A stretch of 64,000 bases of DNA. Source: Xestospongia muta. Lineage: Eukaryota; Porifera; Demospongiae; Haplosclerida; Petrosiidae. A program made the translations under genes and the position numbers. A model generated the notes under the pieces. The model had not been told where the DNA came from, ran no database searches, and saw only the letters and a program-made list of their open reading frames with translations. Below are positions 1-11,809 of this stretch, in pieces. Within the stretch, counting starts at the first letter, position 1; each line of letters opens with the position of its first letter. The stretch lies in assembly GCA_963693285.1 (NCBI GenBank), contig OY848917.1, positions 30,577,245 to 30,641,244 on the forward strand, in the 5' to 3' direction.

Positions 1-2054
1 TCATATTAGAGAGGTACTATTCAGGGAGTTTGTTAGAGGAGGTTCTATTGTATGCTTGTTTACAGTTTTGCCATACAAACTGTGTAACAATTTGTAGCAA
101 TTCCTTTAGTAAGGATACCTTCCTAAATGCAGGAAGGGCAGATACACATGTAAATTTCCACATCTTTTGCTAATTATCTCTCGAATTTTCTATATCTCAG
201 CATATATATATATATTAATATATATATATTAGTAATTATTTAGTATTGTATTCACAATATTGACAATACTGGTCTATCATAAACAAAAACAAATTGTGAT
301 CACATTCTATTTATACATGTACATGAGCACTTGTACTAAAATATGTGGGTCTATCAAAGGAACAAACACAGGTGTATACATTGTATAGGAGTTAGAAGTC
401 ATCATCTAGCTTCCTAAATGTAATCAATACTGAGATATAATGCAATAATGTAACAACAGAAGGTTATTATTTAGTTTCCCTAGTCAGTTAAGCTAAAATT
501 GTGATGACAGCAAATATCAACACAAATACTGTAGTACTGGGACCATATATAATATTGATGGTACAGTTGTTCAAGACTCAAAATCCTAGCATCATGAGAG
601 CTATTGATGTATCTCTGTATAACAAGTCTTTCTTTTTGTTTAAGATTTTTTGGAGTTACCAGCCTTTTCAAAGCAGCAGTTGATCAATCAATGATTAATA
701 TAGGACAGCACAATAAGAGAGTCTATTAGTTAGCATGACTCATGTTGGTGTCTTTGATATTCCCACATATCATACTACAAATCATATAAGCCACAATCTA
801 TGACAGATACAGGATATACATGAAGTGGCTTTCAATTAGAAATCAAACAGAGCCTTGGGTTTTAATTAATAACTGTCCTTATGTGTATCCTATGTGTCAT
901 AGACTGTGGTTTAGCTATAGTATATACTTCAATATGTAGGTATATAGTTACCAGTGAATTGAACAATAAGTGTTAGGATATACTTGTTTGATCATGAAAC
1001 AAATGTGTACTAATAATATTCAGTAATTTAACTATGTTGAAGTTGTCAATAATGTATTACCTGGACTGGAAGGAATCATTTTTGTCAGGTGATGTAAAAA
1101 TTTCCATATGAACAATTGAATCTTCACAAAATTGTTTGACCTTCCAGTGAGTGAATGATTGCTTCTTTTTACGTATAATTCAATTTTATATGTAATTAAC
1201 TATACAATCTATGAATATCAATAATGATTAACATTTCCTGTCCCACAAAAGCATTTTCCTACTCTTCTTGATATAAACTCTATGTTGTGTGTTTACTGTG
1301 TGAGTCGTATACTAAACTGTTTTGCAACTCATTCAAATTATATTAAGCATTTATGAAGTAGAAACTCATCCTTGAACTAATGCATGGTTTGAGCACTGAT
1401 TAAAATACCAGTGAAAGTGTATCACTATGTATGAGAGGTGAGGTCAAGAGGTAAATACAGCCTGAATCATAGACGAGTGCTGTATTAGTTTTGAGACCCT
1501 ATCCATTTGATTATATCCATATATCATCCTCACCTGTCATGCACACTGTTACCTCCTGATCTCCATTAACCACTGATTTCATTTTAAACTATACTGTATT
1601 TACACACACACAAACATATATATTTGTATGTCTATCGTTGTTCTTATTCAGTTTGTAATGAAAATTGAAACTACAGATGATTGATAATTTGTTTGAACAT
1701 ACAAATTCTTTGACCAAACCTTCTATAATTTTAGTAGGATTTAAGAAATATGTCAAATATGTTAGGAAGAAAGAAGAGCTTACTCAACACACTTGAGATA
1801 TAGAATGATATAGCAAAGATATGTGATGGAATGGTTATTATAAAGTAATGAAATCACTGATAACACAATAGGCATCAAAGTATTCCCTAGTACAACATAC
1901 TGTATGATACATAGACATACAATTGGCTCTACAAAGATCTTTTGAAGCCCTAGGAGATTTAATGGCAAATATGTCATTTTTACTATCAATTAATTAGTAT
2001 GGGTGAATACAACAAGGTGTGATAAAACAGATCACATCAGAAAGATAGGATATG

Positions 2055-2365
2055 CAATAAGAGCCTAGCAACCTGCTTGCTGGTATTTACTTCATGGGTC
2101 TGAGAATTTCACCAAATGCTGCTTGGTTGGTATTGTTCCATTAGCTTTAAAAGAAGGTACTGTTGATGAGAGAAATTTGTTGAATTCCTATTGGGAACTC
2201 TTATTCTCATGTTAAACAAGTTTAATGGTAGTAACCTTGATAGATATTCATCATGTGACACCAGCACTTCAGGGCACACTACTTAATGTTGGAATTTTAT
2301 CAACATTTCTTCCTCCATACAACCCACATCAGAATCTTGCTGAAGAATTATTTAATAATGTAAAG
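2055..2365 (+). mobile_element. Tc1/mariner-like (DDE_3) transposase relic, left copy
   Basis: Translation of 2249-2365 gives a stretch with HHVTPAL followed by FLPPYNPHQNLAEELF. That fits the C-terminal core of DDE_3 transposases (consensus FLPPYSPxxNPIE), whose last acidic residue is the third catalytic one. About 100 bp upstream, residues resembling EGTVDERNLLNSY match the preceding family block but need frame changes and cross stop codons. The element is dead and short. The paralogous copy at 58722-58838 keeps the more canonical PPYSP. The boundaries are approximate, and no inverted repeats or target duplication were found. Confidence 0.6.
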
Positions 2366-3329
2366 TATTATCAATGATTGGATTAAGTCATGTGATATTA
2401 TTAGTAATAAGTTCTCACAATGGAATCTGTATGTTGAAACACAATATTGCAATCAACAGTTACAACAATTAATATAATTAAACACTACAGTTTAATACCG
2501 TCACTTATGTCAAAAGAAAATTTTATAAAGTCTAACTATGGGCATTATTTTGATTCAAAGTCTCGAAGCTTCTTGTTAGCTTGTTTGTACACAACAAAAT
2601 TGTATTTCTAGTATTCTCTACTCTTGCAGACACTGCTGCTAATGCTTCACTTTTTGTAGCTCTAGTCATTATGTTCTACTGTGAAGTCAGCAGAACAAGT
2701 ATAATATATTTATTTCAATTTTAATCTTCCTTTGTTGATGATAGTATTTCCTGTTCCTTGTGTTCACTATAAGATCACGTTTTTGATACTAGGACTGTTT
2801 GTCTGTATGAAATGCCCTATATAATTATTACAAAAGTCACTCGTGTAGAGTACAGTCACTTTTTGATGCAATGAGCTTTGTCAACAATAAAATCAACCAA
2901 CGATTCCTGAAATAGAGCTGATTGAAATAAATATTGCCATTTCTTTTTGATAAAGTTAGAAATATTATAGTCTTAGAACTAAAATGGTATGATTTAGTCC
3001 AGGTGTTAGTTGATTATATACCAAAGCTAATAAACTATAACACAATGATTTGATGTATTCCGTTGGTAGACATAAAAAATATCTCTTTGGCTTATTAAAC
3101 GCTGCGCTCAATAGCAATATCTTGCTTCTTGTAGAGTTGCTGGAACTCAATAAACAGGAAACTTTTCTCACAATGTCCATCGTTTTAATAGTCATATTAA
3201 AATATGCTCCAAATCGAATTCCCTAAAGACATCAGGCGTTTTGGCCGATTTTATTGGACAAATCAAAATTCATCCTATCCATCGAATGCTGGCAGCTGGA
3301 GACTAACAATACTGTGACTTACCGTCACT

Positions 3330-5150
3330 GCTACACTCATTATGGATAAACTGGCATCTGCTACCGGTATAGTTAACACACGCACCTGAATAAAATGTAG
3401 AACCTTCATACAATTTATGTTTCTTATCTTATTCTAACTATTTAGTAAGTTCTCATACAGTGGCAACATGGCAATTGTAAACAAACTAACATATCTACTG
3501 AAACTATAGTGAAGGTTTTGTATTTTAGTGCTTTTTATTTTTGCAAAGCAGTTATCATGGAATTTATTACTACAAACAGAAATGCAGACCATTAGTATAT
3601 AAAGGCTACAAATATATTGTAAACATGGAATAATAGTTTGGAGATGTCAATAAAGTGGGCAATCAGTTGAGCAATCACAACTCTTGAAGATGTGATTTTA
3701 TCATAATGGACATATTAGATCATCCTCTTGATATATAGCTGAACTTAATTGAGGCAAAGAATATTGTTAACAAATTAAAAGAAGCAGTTAAGGAGTCAAT
3801 TTGTCCCATACCATTGATTTACAATAAGTACATCTGGGAGATTATGGAGATAGCTGCTCTGACTAATAAAGTGGACTTCACTGGCAAGATACCAATGTTA
3901 GAACAAACATAACTAGAGACTTCAAACTACTTCTTCAACAGGCTGTCCACTTAACAGTGTCACTAGCAAATTAACGTGTGTTTTGGTATCACTTCTGCCA
4001 TGAAAACTATTGCTCTTGGTATGCAAGTTAAAATCAAGAACAAAATGACCTTAAATCATTTATAAGAAAAATTTCTTAAAGATTTCTTTGTCCTCTTTGA
4101 CAATATATTAAGTGATAAACAACAAAGTATTCCAAGATCATGTATACCAGGGCTTTTTAGCAAAATCAGTACTTTTATAAAATGTTGAAATAGTGAAAAC
4201 ATTGCTCAATTAATTTAAGTATGATGTTAACAATTACTACAAATTCATTTGTAGTAAGAAGAATTTTCAGACATTATTAATGTCAACACACAGATTTTAA
4301 CTAAACTATTCATTACAGCAGTTACACTGAATTACTTCTCAGTTTGTACAGAACCATGTCATCCAACAAGTACCATATACAGGTTCATCTATTGAGTAAC
4401 TTTAACTTTCTTCAGACAAGTACACTTTTATCTGTATTGTACAAGAAATGGTCACTAGATTTTTAATACACTTTGTTAAGTGTTACTACATAGCCCATAG
4501 TTGGTACAAGAGATGACCTGGTTGTACACTAAATTAACAAACTCATTACATACACTAATGCAACTAAACTACATACAGCAAGCCCTTCTTCCAAGGTATA
4601 TGGGTGTGTACATTATGATCAGAAAGGAAATGTTTTTGATCACAGCTCAGACCTAAAGTAAAATTATCATATAACATATCAAGACTAAAGGTAGAAAAAA
4701 TTACAAGTGTACTCCTGTATATGAGTAACAATGTACATGTAAATATGGAAAAAATTGAATTTTGCAAAACATTTTCAAGACTGTATCTTGACTACTAAAG
4801 CTGGTAGATGACTTAGTAACAGTTTTAACTTGAGAGTTAATGTCTCCAATTAGTTGTGTAAGTAAACAGACATATATGTCGACCTTCCTATCAACACAAC
4901 CAACACTTTATACAACTAATTGGTCCCATTACCTGTATGTAATATCTGGATGAATTCTCTCAATTGCCAGTTGTTTCCCATGCATATGGTTTACACTCTG
5001 CAAGGAAATATTCTAAGATTGGGGAATTGACTTGACTTATAGATTTGCAAGAGCTTCTTGAGTATATAGTTGATATGTAAGTCATTCAGCCATTATCTAT
5101 AATGAATAACTCTCTTGTTTCGATCATAAGCATCTATCACTCTATTTTAA
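3330..5150 (+). mobile_element. FLYWCH-type MULE relic (left copy)
   Basis: The start contains MEFITTNRN (from 3557), which is the beginning of a FLYWCH zinc-finger unit seen more completely at 49662-49841. Downstream sequence to about 5150 matches the diverged copies at 50850-53330 and 59800-61620. Frames are broken throughout: the FLYWCH frame stops within a dozen codons. FLYWCH fingers usually accompany MULE transposases, and the 51.4-kb copy retains a MULE-like catalytic block. The ends are approximate and no terminal inverted repeats were recognised. Confidence 0.6.
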
Positions 5151-6423
5151 TAAAGAGAGAATTTATCCAGACATTACATACAGGTGAGAGTTTAAGTTTG
5201 TCATAACAGGAGCATAAATGGAAGAAAGACATATAATAACAAGAGCTGTCATTAAAAGATATCTGAAATAAGCAACTGCATGCAACCTTTTTCTCATGCA
5301 AGGAATTAGTAGAGTAGTTATGTGTTGGGATTGCTTCATTTTGACATTTGGCTTGTGATAACTTGATGAGCCATTTTCTTAGCACCAAGAAAAGAGGAAA
5401 GAGGCTACAGAGAATTGACATATTTACTGAATCTTCTTTTTTATGTTTTCCTTTTTGTTTGATACATCATCTGATGAGTACCATTTACACATTATGGTGT
5501 TTAATTGTTTTAAAGAATAACATTCCTCACTGATTGTAAAGTAAAACATGTTTGGATCAGTAAACAATAACAATCAAATATTAAGATTCAGTGATATGTG
5601 TCACTGATTATCAATAAATACTCCAAACTCTCATAGTTGCCCCATATCAATTCAATATTTAGTGAGACTAACCATTAACTTACTGTACTGGCAATATTAT
5701 AAATATTATAACATGGACACTGCTCATACCACTTATGATATATGGATTTGACCACATCTTGAGTGACAACATCCAAGGTTTTTTAACCTCTCAAAGTGTT
5801 TGTCACTGCTATTGGTATATTTTGAAGACATCTAATGAAAAGGTCTTTCAATGAGTTAAAAAGTTTGTGTAAACAGTATCTAACAACTAGTCTTCTTGTA
5901 ATTATGTAAATCAAGGTATTCATATTATAGTCTTTGTATTTAGGGTAGGATAAGTGAAAGATTTGAGTCTCCTGTATTGACTAATAAGACTGTGACTGCT
6001 TGAGTACCATTGTGTGCTCAATTTCACTTTATGTAATTAGTCCTTCTTTTAATATAATTTCATTGGTTGTTAATATTTTAATGTTATCATTAGTTACCAT
6101 TGTTACTAAATTAGGACCAGAATTATATAGAATTTGTTTGCTATTATTAAATGTGATCAGTCAGTTTCACATCTCAACTTCTAATTTTTTTGTTTTTTTA
6201 TTTAGCAATTGACTTACATGTAACTACATTGAAATGTTATGTTTTTCTTTAGAGTGACTCCTACTGTTTCTATTTTACATATTATATCACTATATGACAA
6301 GTCTGTGTCAATTAGGACATGTTTATTTATATATCTCAAGTATATAGTAATAATATATCATTTCTGTTAGTCCATTACTTTTACAATATAAACCTTTATC
6401 TAAAATTCTATTTCTTTATATAG
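5151..6423 (+). other. Intron sequence upstream of ankyrin exon
   Basis: No coding region is supported here. The stretch is shared with 61621-63291, except that the right copy carries about 382 extra bases near 62439-62820. The pyrimidine/AT-rich end reads into the 3' splice site TATATAG just before 6424. Short open frames (5348-5533, 6000-6212) are not recognisable proteins. Confidence 0.6.
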
Positions 6424-6607
6424 AGGGGCGATTCTTCTCTGCATTTTGCTTGCATGTTTGGTCATGTCAATGTTGTCAAGCTCTTACTCTCTCATGGTGC
6501 AGATCCAACAATAATAAATAATGATAAAAAAACTCCTGCTGACGAGGTCAAAGCTGATGATGTTAACAGACAAGTAATATTGGAAGCTCTAGAAAATACA
6601 AAACAAG
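6424..6607 (+). CDS. Gene 1, ankyrin-repeat exon (61 codons + 1 nt)
   Basis: The exon follows a TATATAG acceptor and ends CAAG/GTATAT. It translates to an ankyrin repeat with GDSSLHFACMFGHVNVVKLL and SHGADPTI, the usual xTPLHxAxxxGHxxVVxLLLxxGAxPN pattern, followed by a helical tail rich in Asp and Glu. It leaves the frame in phase 1, which exactly matches the acceptor of the 7867 exon (the split codon gives Asp). Earlier exons of this gene must lie left of the window. The paralogous exon is 63292-63475, with equal length (184 nt) and phase. Ankyrin repeats bind protein partners; the ligand is unknown. Confidence 0.9.
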
Positions 6608-7866
6608 GTATATAGATTGTTTACATTTTATATTATGTGATGATGACTATCACTTCTTACATAAATATCATAAAGAGTTATCATTGACACAATACATTAA
6701 AACATTTTTTAATTCACTATATTATAATAATATGATACATATAATTTATGGTACTCCTCTGTTGAAAGGCAATGTGTATGTTTATGAGAAATATTATTTT
6801 TATAACATGATAATTCATTATCACTAACTATATACTAAGATAATTGATTAATTAGAACTGGACATAAAACAACAATAACAATAATTGTTGACCAGTATAC
6901 TATGACAACTGAATATAAATGTTATTATAAGTATAGTTTGGAGACATGCACTAAAGCTTTTTATCAATTATAAGACATGGTTATCATTATAGCAATCACA
7001 CAGAATTTATTGTTTATACTGTGTACATAGGTGAGACTTCAATAATGTAATGAAGTTCTTGTTGTATATAACAATATGTCTTAATGTACAAACAGACAAC
7101 ATTATTGGTTGATTATAGATTAGGATGTTTTTGCTACATTAATTATTTATGTCAGCAAGTAACTCAGACTCCTCTACAATACATCTATAGATAGTATTAG
7201 CCAGCTTGTTGTATATCAAGTATTGATAGTATTATATTAACAGTCAATGAAATTATTACAGTCTGTTCTGATGTTTAACAGACAGTCTACATCTACAAAG
7301 TGAACAATCCTTGCTAAATCAAATGATGAATATATCATTTGAATTATAATTAATTTTATTTTATATCCCATTCTAATTCTAAGTCTGTAACTTATTGTAA
7401 CAATTACTATAATCACAAGTTTAAAGACACTGAAGCATTCTTAAATAGTAGGACACTATTCATTGCTATAGTCTTATTCTAGAGCATGTCACTCATCATT
7501 AAAACATAGTGTATTGATTTGTGTTCAGTTTACATTACTTCCTTATTATTATATAATATTGATATAAAATTCCATAAATATACACAGTTCTTATTTTATT
7601 AGTTCATAGTTTGTTTTACATAGTTAGAAAAAATTATTAGGCTTTGTATTACACATTATCAATCATCATTAATAACTTTATGCTACGTCAATAATAATTG
7701 TCTTAGAAAAAAACAGTGTGACCTAAATTAATAACAATAAAATTGCAAACATTATGACTATTTTGTATTCGATTTACCAATCACATATACTAGCTTAATG
7801 TAAATAAAATTAATAAGAGGATCAGCAAGTTTATTGTCTTTATTTATATTTCTTTCTTTTCAATAG
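6608..7866 (+). other. Gene 1 intron between ankyrin and GTPase exons
   Basis: This is a 1259-bp AT-rich intron with GT...TTTTCAATAG borders. The first ~570 bp match the right-hand duplicate to the window end. No gene, RNA or clear element was seen. Confidence 0.8.
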
Positions 7867-9951
7867 ATTATTCTGGTGTTGTACATAAAGCACTCAAGGA
7901 AGGCCATGTCAAAGCAAAGTGGTCAAAGCTTGCTACATCAGGAGCACCTGCAACTGGAAAGTCTTCAGTTATAAAACTTATCTTAGATGAACCTCCTCCA
8001 GAAGAGCACCATAGTACTTTAGTAGTCACTACACCGGAAATAAGGAGGGTTGGTACAACTGGTTTTATAGCTGGAGCTGAACCAGGCAATTCTTCTTGCC
8101 CAATATGGAATAAAGTAAACCCACACTCAGTCAAACAGATGATAGCCAAACAAATAAAACATGGAGTTGATTGTTCACCAAAAACATCTTCGACAAAAAG
8201 TGCAGGTGACAATGAATCTTCATCCTCATCTGATGATGATGGAATACCATCTGGTACTACAAAGGATATGTCACAGTCAAAAGATGTGTCCATTTCAGTA
8301 CAACAATCAACACCTAAGCTTGTATCTCCTGCTACTAGTGAAATTGTTAAAATCTTACCAACTGTAGAGGAGTCCCCAGAGCTTTATCAGTCACACTGGG
8401 TTTATGTGGTAGACTCAGGCGGTCAAGCAGCCTTCATAGACATAGCGCCCGCGTTGCTACGCTATAACCCAGTTAGCATACTCACCCTAAAATTAAATGA
8501 GAAGCTTGGAGATAGGCCCAAATTTTATTTTAGCTTTAAAGGTGAGTTAATTGGAGAACCAGTAGAACGTCAGATCACCAACATGCAACTTCTTGAATCG
8601 TCGTTTCGTTCACTAGTGTCAACCGATCAGCCACATTTGCGCAATATCCATATCACGTGTTCTTACGACAAGCCTTCCCTTCTTGTTCTTGGCACATTCT
8701 ATGATAAAGTAGATGAGTGCAAAGGAGAGACCTTAGATCAGAAAAATGCAGCTCTTTGGTCAACATTAAGCAAATTCCGTGATGTAAGGCTCAATTATAG
8801 CGATGGTAAAAAGAAAGTAATTTTTCCTATCAACACAATTGCCCGTGGTGAGCCTGAACAAGAAATGGCCAAGTTTATTCGTAATGTTGTTTGTCGGTCT
8901 TACATTGAAGCTATCATACCAGCTCGATGGTTCTTGTTTAATCTGGATCTAGAAGAGTTTCAAAAGAATAGTGGGTCTATGGTTGTAAGCAAAGAACAGT
9001 GTTTGAGGATTGGAGGAGCACTAATGATGGAGCAGAAGGATGTTGAAGCAGCACTCATGTACTACCACGATCTGACAGTTTTCTTGTATTTCCCTAAAAT
9101 CCTCCCTAATGTGGTATTTTTACACCCTCAACCACTATTCAATAAGTTGTCTGAGTTAATTAGTATTTCTTTTGCTGATGCTGTTGACCATTTAAGGAAA
9201 ATGAATATTATTTTACCTGCTGATACCCACGATCAACTTAAGAGTGAAGGTACCTTTACAAGAGATATTTTAGATCATCTCTCTGAGGGATTCACTGAAG
9301 AGTTCACAGCTGACGATTTCTTAAGATTAATGGAAGATATCTTCATTATTGCACCTCTACCAGTAAAGGGAAAATTTTTTCTTCCTAGTGTACTCCCAAC
9401 ATCAGACAACTTAGAGAAGATTAGAGGTCCATTCTTAAGAAACATGGACTCTCTTGTTTTGACGTGGGAAATGAAACCACTCCCTCAAGGTGTCTTTCCT
9501 GCTCTTGTTGTTAATCTCCTTAAGCGACAAATCTCACCAAGTTTTGATCTTTATCGTCCCATCGACTTAAATGAAGAGTCTCGACAGTATCGCAATGCTA
9601 TCCGACTAGCATGTCTTGACCTAGGAGGTGCAATTCTCTTAGTTGATGCCATTTATTGGCTGGAAATTTATTACTATGGACGTTCTACAAAGTGTTCTGC
9701 TATTCGATGTTCTATTTTAGAGGGTATAAATGCAGTTGTGAAGAAATTCCAGTATAAGCCAATTCTATCAATTCCTCAGGAACGCTTTCTCTGCTCAATT
9801 TGCCCTCCTCCAAGAAATCATCTTTGTCGTCCAGATGAAGACAAGGAGACGCTTACGTGCTGTCAAGATGGCATGTCATTTGTTGCAATTGACCCAAAAC
9901 GACAGTACCCTTGGATTGATTATGTAGTTCCTGAAGCCTCTAAGTTACAAG
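7867..9951 (+). CDS. Gene 1, large exon: Roc-like GTPase + COR-like domain
   Basis: This 2085-nt exon (acceptor TTCAATAG, donor CAAG/GTAATT) is open throughout and in phase with both neighbours. Counting from the first visible residue of the gene, a Walker A motif GAPATGKSS lies at ~87-95. A low-complexity Ser/Asp linker (SSSSSDDD) follows at ~179-187, then VDSGGQ (like the G3 DxxGQ of Roc domains) at ~243-248, and FYDKVD (G4-like) at ~339-344. A COR-like domain follows (~412-575) with WFLFNLDLEEF, LTVFLYFPK and LPNVVFLHPQPLF. A Cys-rich stretch with CSICPPP and CC lies near the end. The Met at 8139 is internal and should not be taken as the start. Known relatives are ROCO proteins and DAPK1. 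A GTP-regulated signalling scaffold is inferred. Confidence 0.88.
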
Positions 9952-11324
9952 GTAATTGAAGATTAATATACTTGTTTGTATAAACAGTATACAGTCTATA
10001 GGATGAGGTTACTACTATGTAGTACAGTATAATACAAAACACTTTTTGTGAATGGCTATATAATAAAATGTCAAATAATAAGTACATAAGCACTGAAATA
10101 TTGTTATAAACATAAGTGGTTTGTGTTTTGCTGTACCAGCTTTAAAGTGAGAGATCATGCTCCTTCTTAGCATCTTTCCTTTTCCAAGGTTATGTCAAAA
10201 TTAATATTTATAAAGGAGAATGAACACTCTGACTGGATATAATGAATATATAAAGAATTTATATACAAGCTGCTTTGAAGAGGTGTAAGCAGTTTGTCCT
10301 AAAGTTGCTTGTTACTTTTCTTGTGCTAAGTATATCAAAATCACATTCATTAGTACATCTATATTTATTATTAAGTATAGACATAGTTATATAGGAAGAT
10401 TGCACTAACACATTATTGCACAGAGTTGTTATAATAATTTTAGAGCATTTAAAGATTACTTAAGTACATGCTACATAGCTTTACCATCAATTAAAATTGT
10501 TCACAGAATGGTAGTTTTTGGCAGATTTTACCTATTCTGCTGTTATCTAGTGATATTTTGCTAATAATTATTCATTAACAAGTCTCAAAGCACTAACTAA
10601 CCATGTTTACCACATGGTGAATAGTGTTAGCTGTGATAACACTTGATTGGTTGATAAAGTGGTAGTTCCGTACAGGAGTTGTGGACTTTTTTAATGAATA
10701 GTTACTCCAAATCAAACTTGAATAGTTTCCAGTTATTATCAATTTACCATATATTTCCTGATAACACTATCTGTATTGTGTTATTACCTTGGGCTGGGAG
10801 TATGAAATAAAAAATGTAAAAAATAAATAAACAAGTATAATAATAACTATTTAAGAAAATGAAAAGCAACATACAAACTGTAAGGATAGCAATACCAAAA
10901 GTATAGAAACAAAATTGGGATGAACAAATCCATACATGAAATAACAAAGTAGCCAATCTTGTAAAGACAAGAAGGGCTGTTAGCTAAAATTTGAATATTA
11001 AAAAGTACACTTTAAGTGTATATTCAAGACTGGATAAAGGCATGTAACACTTTTTCTGATTAACTACTACAAAAGGTTTATATGAGTTTGTGCATTCATT
11101 TCTATCTTCTTTCTATAATTTGACATATCCATTCCAACATTGCCTTTCATTTTCTTAAATGGTATTTATCATACTTTCAATTTTTATTTAATAAAATTGA
11201 GTACTTTTACTAACACATGATAACACATTGATATGTACATATAATTAAACAAATCTCAAGTTTATTTAAATTTTATAATTTTGAAATAGTGATGTTATTA
11301 TTAATATGATTTTTTGTATTATAG
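9952..11324 (+). other. Gene 1 intron before the Death exon
   Basis: This is a 1373-bp AT-rich intron with GTAATT donor and GTATTATAG acceptor. A short inverted repeat around CCATGTTTACCACATGG (about 10601-10617) is the only visible structure. The minus-strand open frame at 10744-10956 is low-complexity hydrophobic and not supported as a gene. Confidence 0.75.
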
Positions 11325-11809
11325 ACATTACTCAATTATTGAAGAAAGAACCCAATCTCACTGATCTCCTTATTCTGTTAGCTGATATTGAATATGAATG
11401 GCACAATATTGGTGTCGCGCTTGAAGTCGAACAAAACGTTTTAGAGAGTTGTTACAGAAGCAATGAGAATAATAGCTACAAGCTTTTCAAAGTTATTAAT
11501 TCTTGGATGACTAGCATGACTAGTGAGGTTACATGGGAAGCTGTCATTGCTGCAGTTGAGAGCCGTATTGTCAAACATAAGTCAACTGCAGTTAAGATGC
11601 GTACATTCTTAGCAAAGCCTGAGGTGCGTTATAAGTACGAAGAGATGAGTGATGTCAACCAAATATCTGATCATGAGGTGCGTCCTAAACGTGAACATAT
11701 GACTGCTGTCGTCCAAACATCTCGGCAAGAGGAGCGACCTCAATCGACACATACAAGTGATGTTGACGAAACATCTGCACCTACTAAGAAGAAATGTCAA
11801 ATCTTATAA
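11325..11809 (+). CDS. Gene 1, final exon: Death domain and CaaX tail
   Basis: It joins the previous exon in phase 1 (CAAG + AC gives Gln-Asp) and ends at TAA 11807-11809. About 100 residues form a Death domain: hydrophobic helices including LADIEYEWHNIGVALEVE, then KLFKVINSWM and TWEAVIAAVES. The tail (visible residues ~859-917) holds three 18-residue repeats beginning EVRYK, EVRPK and EERPQ, and ends KKKCQIL. That terminus is a CaaX box (C-Q-I-L) after three lysines. By known rules a Leu at X favours geranylgeranylation, so membrane anchoring is inferred. With the upstream exons the visible protein has 917 residues: ANK, GTPase, COR and Death, like DAPK1 without its kinase. Confidence 0.9.
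11621..11782 (+). repeat. In-frame triplicate 54-bp repeat in the Death-protein tail
   Basis: Three units begin at 11621, 11675 and 11729, each starting GAGGTGCG or GAGGAGCG and each exactly 54 bp (18 codons). The reading frame is preserved, so the tail between the Death domain and the CaaX box was lengthened by tandem duplication. The units have diverged at many positions, so the event is not recent. Confidence 0.85.

Larger units (their letters stand above)
1..7177 (+). repeat. Left copy of a ~7-kb segmental duplication
   Basis: Position 1 aligns with 56664 and position 7177 with the window end at 64000, in direct orientation. Long stretches are nearly identical, including intron sequence, transposon relics and the ankyrin exon at 6424-6607. 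Clear indels separate the copies: 891-993 and about 1813-2050 exist only here, and about 6830-6870 carries a small extra piece. The duplication probably extends beyond both edges. It is part of a tandem duplication of the ankyrin/GTPase/Death gene, and this copy lies in an intron of gene 1. Minus-strand open frames here, such as 2965-3195, lose their start in the other copy and are not genes. Confidence 0.95.

Noticed and set aside
2965..3195. 76-codon minus-strand frame in the left duplicate
   Set aside because: The start codon and frame are not kept in the near-identical right copy (about 59430-59660), so it is unlikely to be coding.
8161..8367. Open frame overlapping the GTPase exon in another frame, and the minus-strand frame 7868-8293
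   Set aside because: Both are shadows of the real coding frame, which is open through 7867-9951 and carries recognisable motifs.
8139..9959. Taking Met at 8139 as the gene start and TGA at 9957-9959 as the end
   Set aside because: The exon is open upstream to the 7867 acceptor, including the P-loop, and the donor at 9952 joins in phase to the Death exon. The apparent start and stop are artefacts of unspliced reading.
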